Origin: Rhodoferax sp.
Lineage (GTDB): Bacteria > Pseudomonadota > Gammaproteobacteria > Burkholderiales > Burkholderiaceae_C
NCBI GenBank assembly: GCA_028292305.1
Contig: JAQGMQ010000571.1
Span: 1-5,106 of the forward strand
Direction: 5' to 3'
DNA length: 5,106 nucleotides
Shown here: one piece after another, positions 4,580-5,106 of the stretch
Position numbering within the stretch: the stretch's first letter is position 1
How the letters are laid out: every line of letters begins with the position of its first letter
Notes under the pieces: generated by a model
What the model was told of the DNA's origin: nothing
The model's input: only the letters and a program-made list of their open reading frames with translations
Database searches by the model: none
Program-made: the position numbers and the translations under genes

Positions 4580-5106
4580 ATGTTGACCTGGGACGAAGAA
4601 GTCAAGCCCTCACTGCCACCTGCAGCGCAAAACGGTTTAGCCATCAACCGTGAGGTGGAGCACTCTCCAATGAATGCCCACGCATCGACTGCGCCATCGG
4701 CTGCTGCAGCCACCACGCGCACCTTGCACGACGGCGCCATCGCCCACATTACACAAGCCGCAGCCCCTGTCGCACGCCGCGTCAACGCCGCCGACAAACG
4801 CATCATCAACGGCCAGACCGACGTCAACCAGCTGGTGCCGTTCAAGTACAAATGGGCCTGGGAAAAATACCTGGCCTCGTGCTCCAACCACTGGATGCCG
4901 CAAGAAGTGAACATGACGCGCGACATCGCGTTGTGGAAGGACCCGAACGGCCTGACCGAAGACGAACGCCGCATCGTCAAGCGCAACCTCGGCTTCTTCG
5001 TCACCGCCGATTCGCTGGCCGCCAACAACATCGTGCTGGGCACCTACCGCCACATCACGGCGCCCGAGTGCCGCCCGTTCCTGCTGCGCCAGGCGTTCGA
5101 GGAAGC
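4580..5106 (+). CDS. nrdB: Ribonucleoside-diphosphate reductase, class Ia-type, beta (small) subunit NrdB, N-terminal part
   Basis: NrdB houses the metal cofactor and stable radical that start catalysis in NrdA. The frame runs open off the right edge, giving 175 complete residues of a protein usually near 400. ATG 4580 is preceded by GGAA (4571-4574), and the first residues, MLTWDEE, resemble the MLSWDE start of Pseudomonas NrdB, supporting this start. Residues 1-65 are a variable Ala-rich extension. The conserved ferritin-like domain follows (QLVPFKYKWAWEKYL, NHWMPQEVNM, LTEDERRIVKRNLGFF). Two metal ligands are visible: D144 in TADSLAANN (E. coli D84) and E175 in FEEA (E. coli E115), 31 residues apart as in E. 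coli. The remaining ligands and the radical tyrosine lie beyond the window, so the cofactor subclass (Ia versus Ic) cannot be read. An in-frame ATG at 4670 also has a good ribosome site. Confidence 0.96.
   Translation, partial: MLTWDEEVKPSLPPAAQNGLAINREVEHSPMNAHASTAPSAAAATTRTLHDGAIAHITQAAAPVARRVNAADKRIINGQTDVNQLVPFKYKWAWEKYLASCSNHWMPQEVNMTRDIALWKDPNGLTEDERRIVKRNLGFFVTADSLAANNIVLGTYRHITAPECRPFLLRQAFEE

Overview
The window comes from a GC-rich bacterial chromosome, most likely a betaproteobacterium of the Comamonadaceae (Variovorax/Acidovorax-like). This placement is inferred from the strong G/C bias at third codon positions, the gene order pilR – ampD – nrdA – nrdB, and protein sequences close to beta/gammaproteobacterial families. 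No database search was possible. All genes are on the + strand, and I see no mobile element, CRISPR array, tRNA or rRNA.

Bases 1-312 hold the C-terminal end of a sigma-54-dependent response regulator, best read as PilR, with its Fis-type DNA-binding helix-turn-helix. Its end overlaps the start of ampD (296-895), the cytosolic zinc amidase of peptidoglycan recycling, so the two are probably cotranscribed. All AmpD catalytic residues are present.

Bases 896-1459 form a 564-base gap. The first part (896-1126) has no convincing gene but holds overlapping inverted repeats. The centre holds the best regulatory signal of the window: two NrdR-type boxes (1127-1142 and 1159-1174, centres 32 bp apart) wrapped around a good sigma-70 promoter (-35 TTGAAT, -10 TATAGT). 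This promoter would give nrdA an unusually long untranslated leader of about 280 bases, which can form several stems.

nrdA (1460-4411, 983 aa) encodes the large subunit of an aerobic class Ia-type ribonucleotide reductase. It has an N-terminal ATP-cone, a second degenerate cone-like region, all radical-transfer and active-site residues, and a C-terminal CxxC tail. A 168-base gap follows, with three successive inverted repeats and a possible separate nrdB promoter. nrdB (4580 to the window edge) is the start of the small, metal-containing subunit. NrdA and NrdB together make dNDPs from NDPs, and the NrdR boxes would repress them when dNTP/dATP levels are high.

The coding content is ordinary core metabolism. 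The points worth a second look are regulatory: the NrdR/promoter layout, the long leader, and the structured nrdA-nrdB junction. I found no evidence of a novel defence or mobile system.
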